Shown here one piece after another: positions 63,003 through 64,000 of a stretch of DNA of 64,000 bases (the first letter of the stretch is position 1; the number at the start of each line of letters is the position of its first letter). The position numbers were made by a program, and so were the translations under genes. The notes beneath the pieces were generated by a model. That model was not told where the DNA came from. It ran no database searches and saw only the letters and a list, made by a program, of their open reading frames with translations. The stretch comes from an uncultured Collinsella sp. (lineage in GTDB: Bacteria > Actinomycetota > Coriobacteriia > Coriobacteriales > Coriobacteriaceae). The stretch is from contig UQPF01000010.1 of the NCBI GenBank assembly GCA_900542905.1, positions 1 to 64,000 on the forward strand. The letters run 5' to 3'.

Positions 63003-64000
63003 ATGATCGATCGCTATACCCGCCCGGAGATGGGACACATCTTCTCCCTCGAGAACAAGTACGCCATTTGGCAGGAAATCGAGGTTCTGGCCTGCGAGGC
63101 CCAGGCGGAGCTCGGCAAGATCGGTATTTCCAAAGACGAGGCCCAGTGGATCCGCGACCATGCCAACTTTGAGAAGGCGAAGGTCGATGAGATCGAGGAA
63201 GTCACGCGCCACGACGTCATTGCCTTCCTGACCAACATGAAGGAATACATCGATGCCGATGTTCCCGAGGGCGACCCCAAGCCCAGCCGCTGGGTTCACT
63301 ATGGCATGACCAGCTCGGATCTGGGCGACACGGCCCTGTGCTACCAGCTCACCCAGGCCTGCGACCTGATCATCGAGGACGTCAAGAAGCTCGGCGAGAT
63401 TTGCAAGCGTCGCGCCTTCGAGGAGCGCAACACGCTCTGCGCCGGCCGCACTCATGGCATCCATGCCGAGCCGATGACCTTTGGCATGAAGTTTGGCTCT
63501 TGGGCCTGGGAGCTCAAGCGCGATCTGGACCGTCTTGAGGATGCCCGCAAGAACGTTGCCTTTGGTGCCATCTCGGGCGCTGTCGGCACGTACAGCTCCA
63601 TCGAGCCGTTTGTCGAGGAATATGTCTGCGAGCACCTGGGCCTGGTTCACGACCCGCTGTCCACGCAGGTTATTAGCCGCGATCATCACGCCTACCTCGC
63701 CGGCGTTCTCGCCACCACCGCGGCCACCTGTGAGCGCATCGCTACCGAGGTTCGCAATCTGCAGAAGACCGATACACTCGAGGCCGAGGAACCGTTCCGT
63801 AAGGGTCAAAAGGGCAGCTCCGCCATGCCGCACAAGCGCAACCCCATCACCATGGAGAAGGTCTGCGGCCTGTCGCGCGTCGTGAAGGCCAACGCGCAGG
63901 TTGCCTTCGACAACGTCGCCCTGTGGCACGAGCGTGACATTTCGCACTCCTCTGCCGAGCGCGTCGCCCAGGCCGACAGCTTCATCGCCCTCGACCACAT
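63003..64000 (+). CDS. purB: Adenylosuccinate lyase PurB (partial)
   Basis: Splits SAICAR and adenylosuccinate in purine synthesis. ATG 63003 follows AAGGAG; the frame is open to the window end, giving 332 residues of an expected 430-480. The fumarase-superfamily signature SSAMPHKRNP lies near residue 272, and the TSSD motif (MTSSDLGDT) and the catalytic His region GRTHGIHAEP are present. The gene is on the opposite side of the origin from the other purine genes here. A -10-like TACAAT lies at 62953. Confidence 0.95.
   Translation, partial: MIDRYTRPEMGHIFSLENKYAIWQEIEVLACEAQAELGKIGISKDEAQWIRDHANFEKAKVDEIEEVTRHDVIAFLTNMKEYIDADVPEGDPKPSRWVHYGMTSSDLGDTALCYQLTQACDLIIEDVKKLGEICKRRAFEERNTLCAGRTHGIHAEPMTFGMKFGSWAWELKRDLDRLEDARKNVAFGAISGAVGTYSSIEPFVEEYVCEHLGLVHDPLSTQVISRDHHAYLAGVLATTAATCERIATEVRNLQKTDTLEAEEPFRKGQKGSSAMPHKRNPITMEKVCGLSRVVKANAQVAFDNVALWHERDISHSSAERVAQADSFIALDH

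Noticed and set aside
62622..63998. Long minus-strand frame opposite purB
   Set aside because: It overlaps a clear purB with SSAMPHKRNP and runs into the tRNA-like repeats; no recognised domain.

Overview
This window looks like the replication-origin region of a Coriobacteriia (Actinomycetota) chromosome, most probably Collinsella or a close relative. The reasons are the high-GC codon use, the order rpmH/oriC/dnaA/dnaN/recF/dciA/gyrB/gyrA, the parS-parAB block beside it, and the family content (PafBC-like WYL pair, thioester/LPxTG adhesin, class B sortase). The genus is an inference from gene style, not a database match. Genes left of about 42.6 kb are almost all on the minus strand and genes to the right are mostly on the plus strand, as expected for two replichores diverging from an origin at 42.6-42.94 kb.

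Layout. 0.1-19.9 kb is a nucleotide-synthesis region: a PTS EIIA protein, purN, purM, purF, a MoaE-like protein, a class B sortase, purE, carB, carA, an unknown membrane protein, an ABC exporter, a Nudix hydrolase, purD and purA; purB lies at the far right edge and is cut by the window end. 19.9-23.3 kb holds dnaB and the rpsF-ssb-rpsR-rplI operon. 23.7-25.3 kb is accessory: two tRNA-Ser genes, then a PD-(D/E)XK nuclease-like gene bracketed by two inverted copies of an 80-bp palindromic repeat. 25.4-30.8 kb holds a TRIC-type channel, a bactofilin-like membrane protein, typA, two unknown small genes and a DUF151 protein. 31.0-31.3 kb is a tRNA-Ile/Ala/Ile cluster, followed by a large foldback sequence.

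31.6-42.9 kb is the dna/gyr cluster. An unusual GHKL ATPase with a Gln/Pro-rich linker and a winged-helix tail lies between the probable oriC and dnaA and reads into dnaA. 42.9-48 kb carries rpmH, rnpA, yidD, yidC, khpB, rsmG, three perfect parS sites, parA, parB and a small membrane protein overlapping parB. 48.2-55.1 kb holds rlmN, ddl, a DinG-family exonuclease-helicase and two WYL regulators. 55.3-62.2 kb holds a degenerate M28-peptidase-like membrane protein with a very long acidic insert, a small membrane protein and an LPxTG adhesin. 62.5-62.9 kb is a tRNA-Gly gene with mirrored and duplicated 3' ends.

The intergenic regions are rich in palindromic repeats. Four types stand out: the 80-bp pair around the nuclease gene; a 37-nt element at about 6.4 and 30.9 kb whose two copies show compensatory changes; a GARCGAC-loop element twice at 8.1-8.4 kb; and large foldbacks at 16.3, 31.4 and 62.6 kb. 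No CRISPR array, rRNA gene, phage structural gene or classical transposase was seen.
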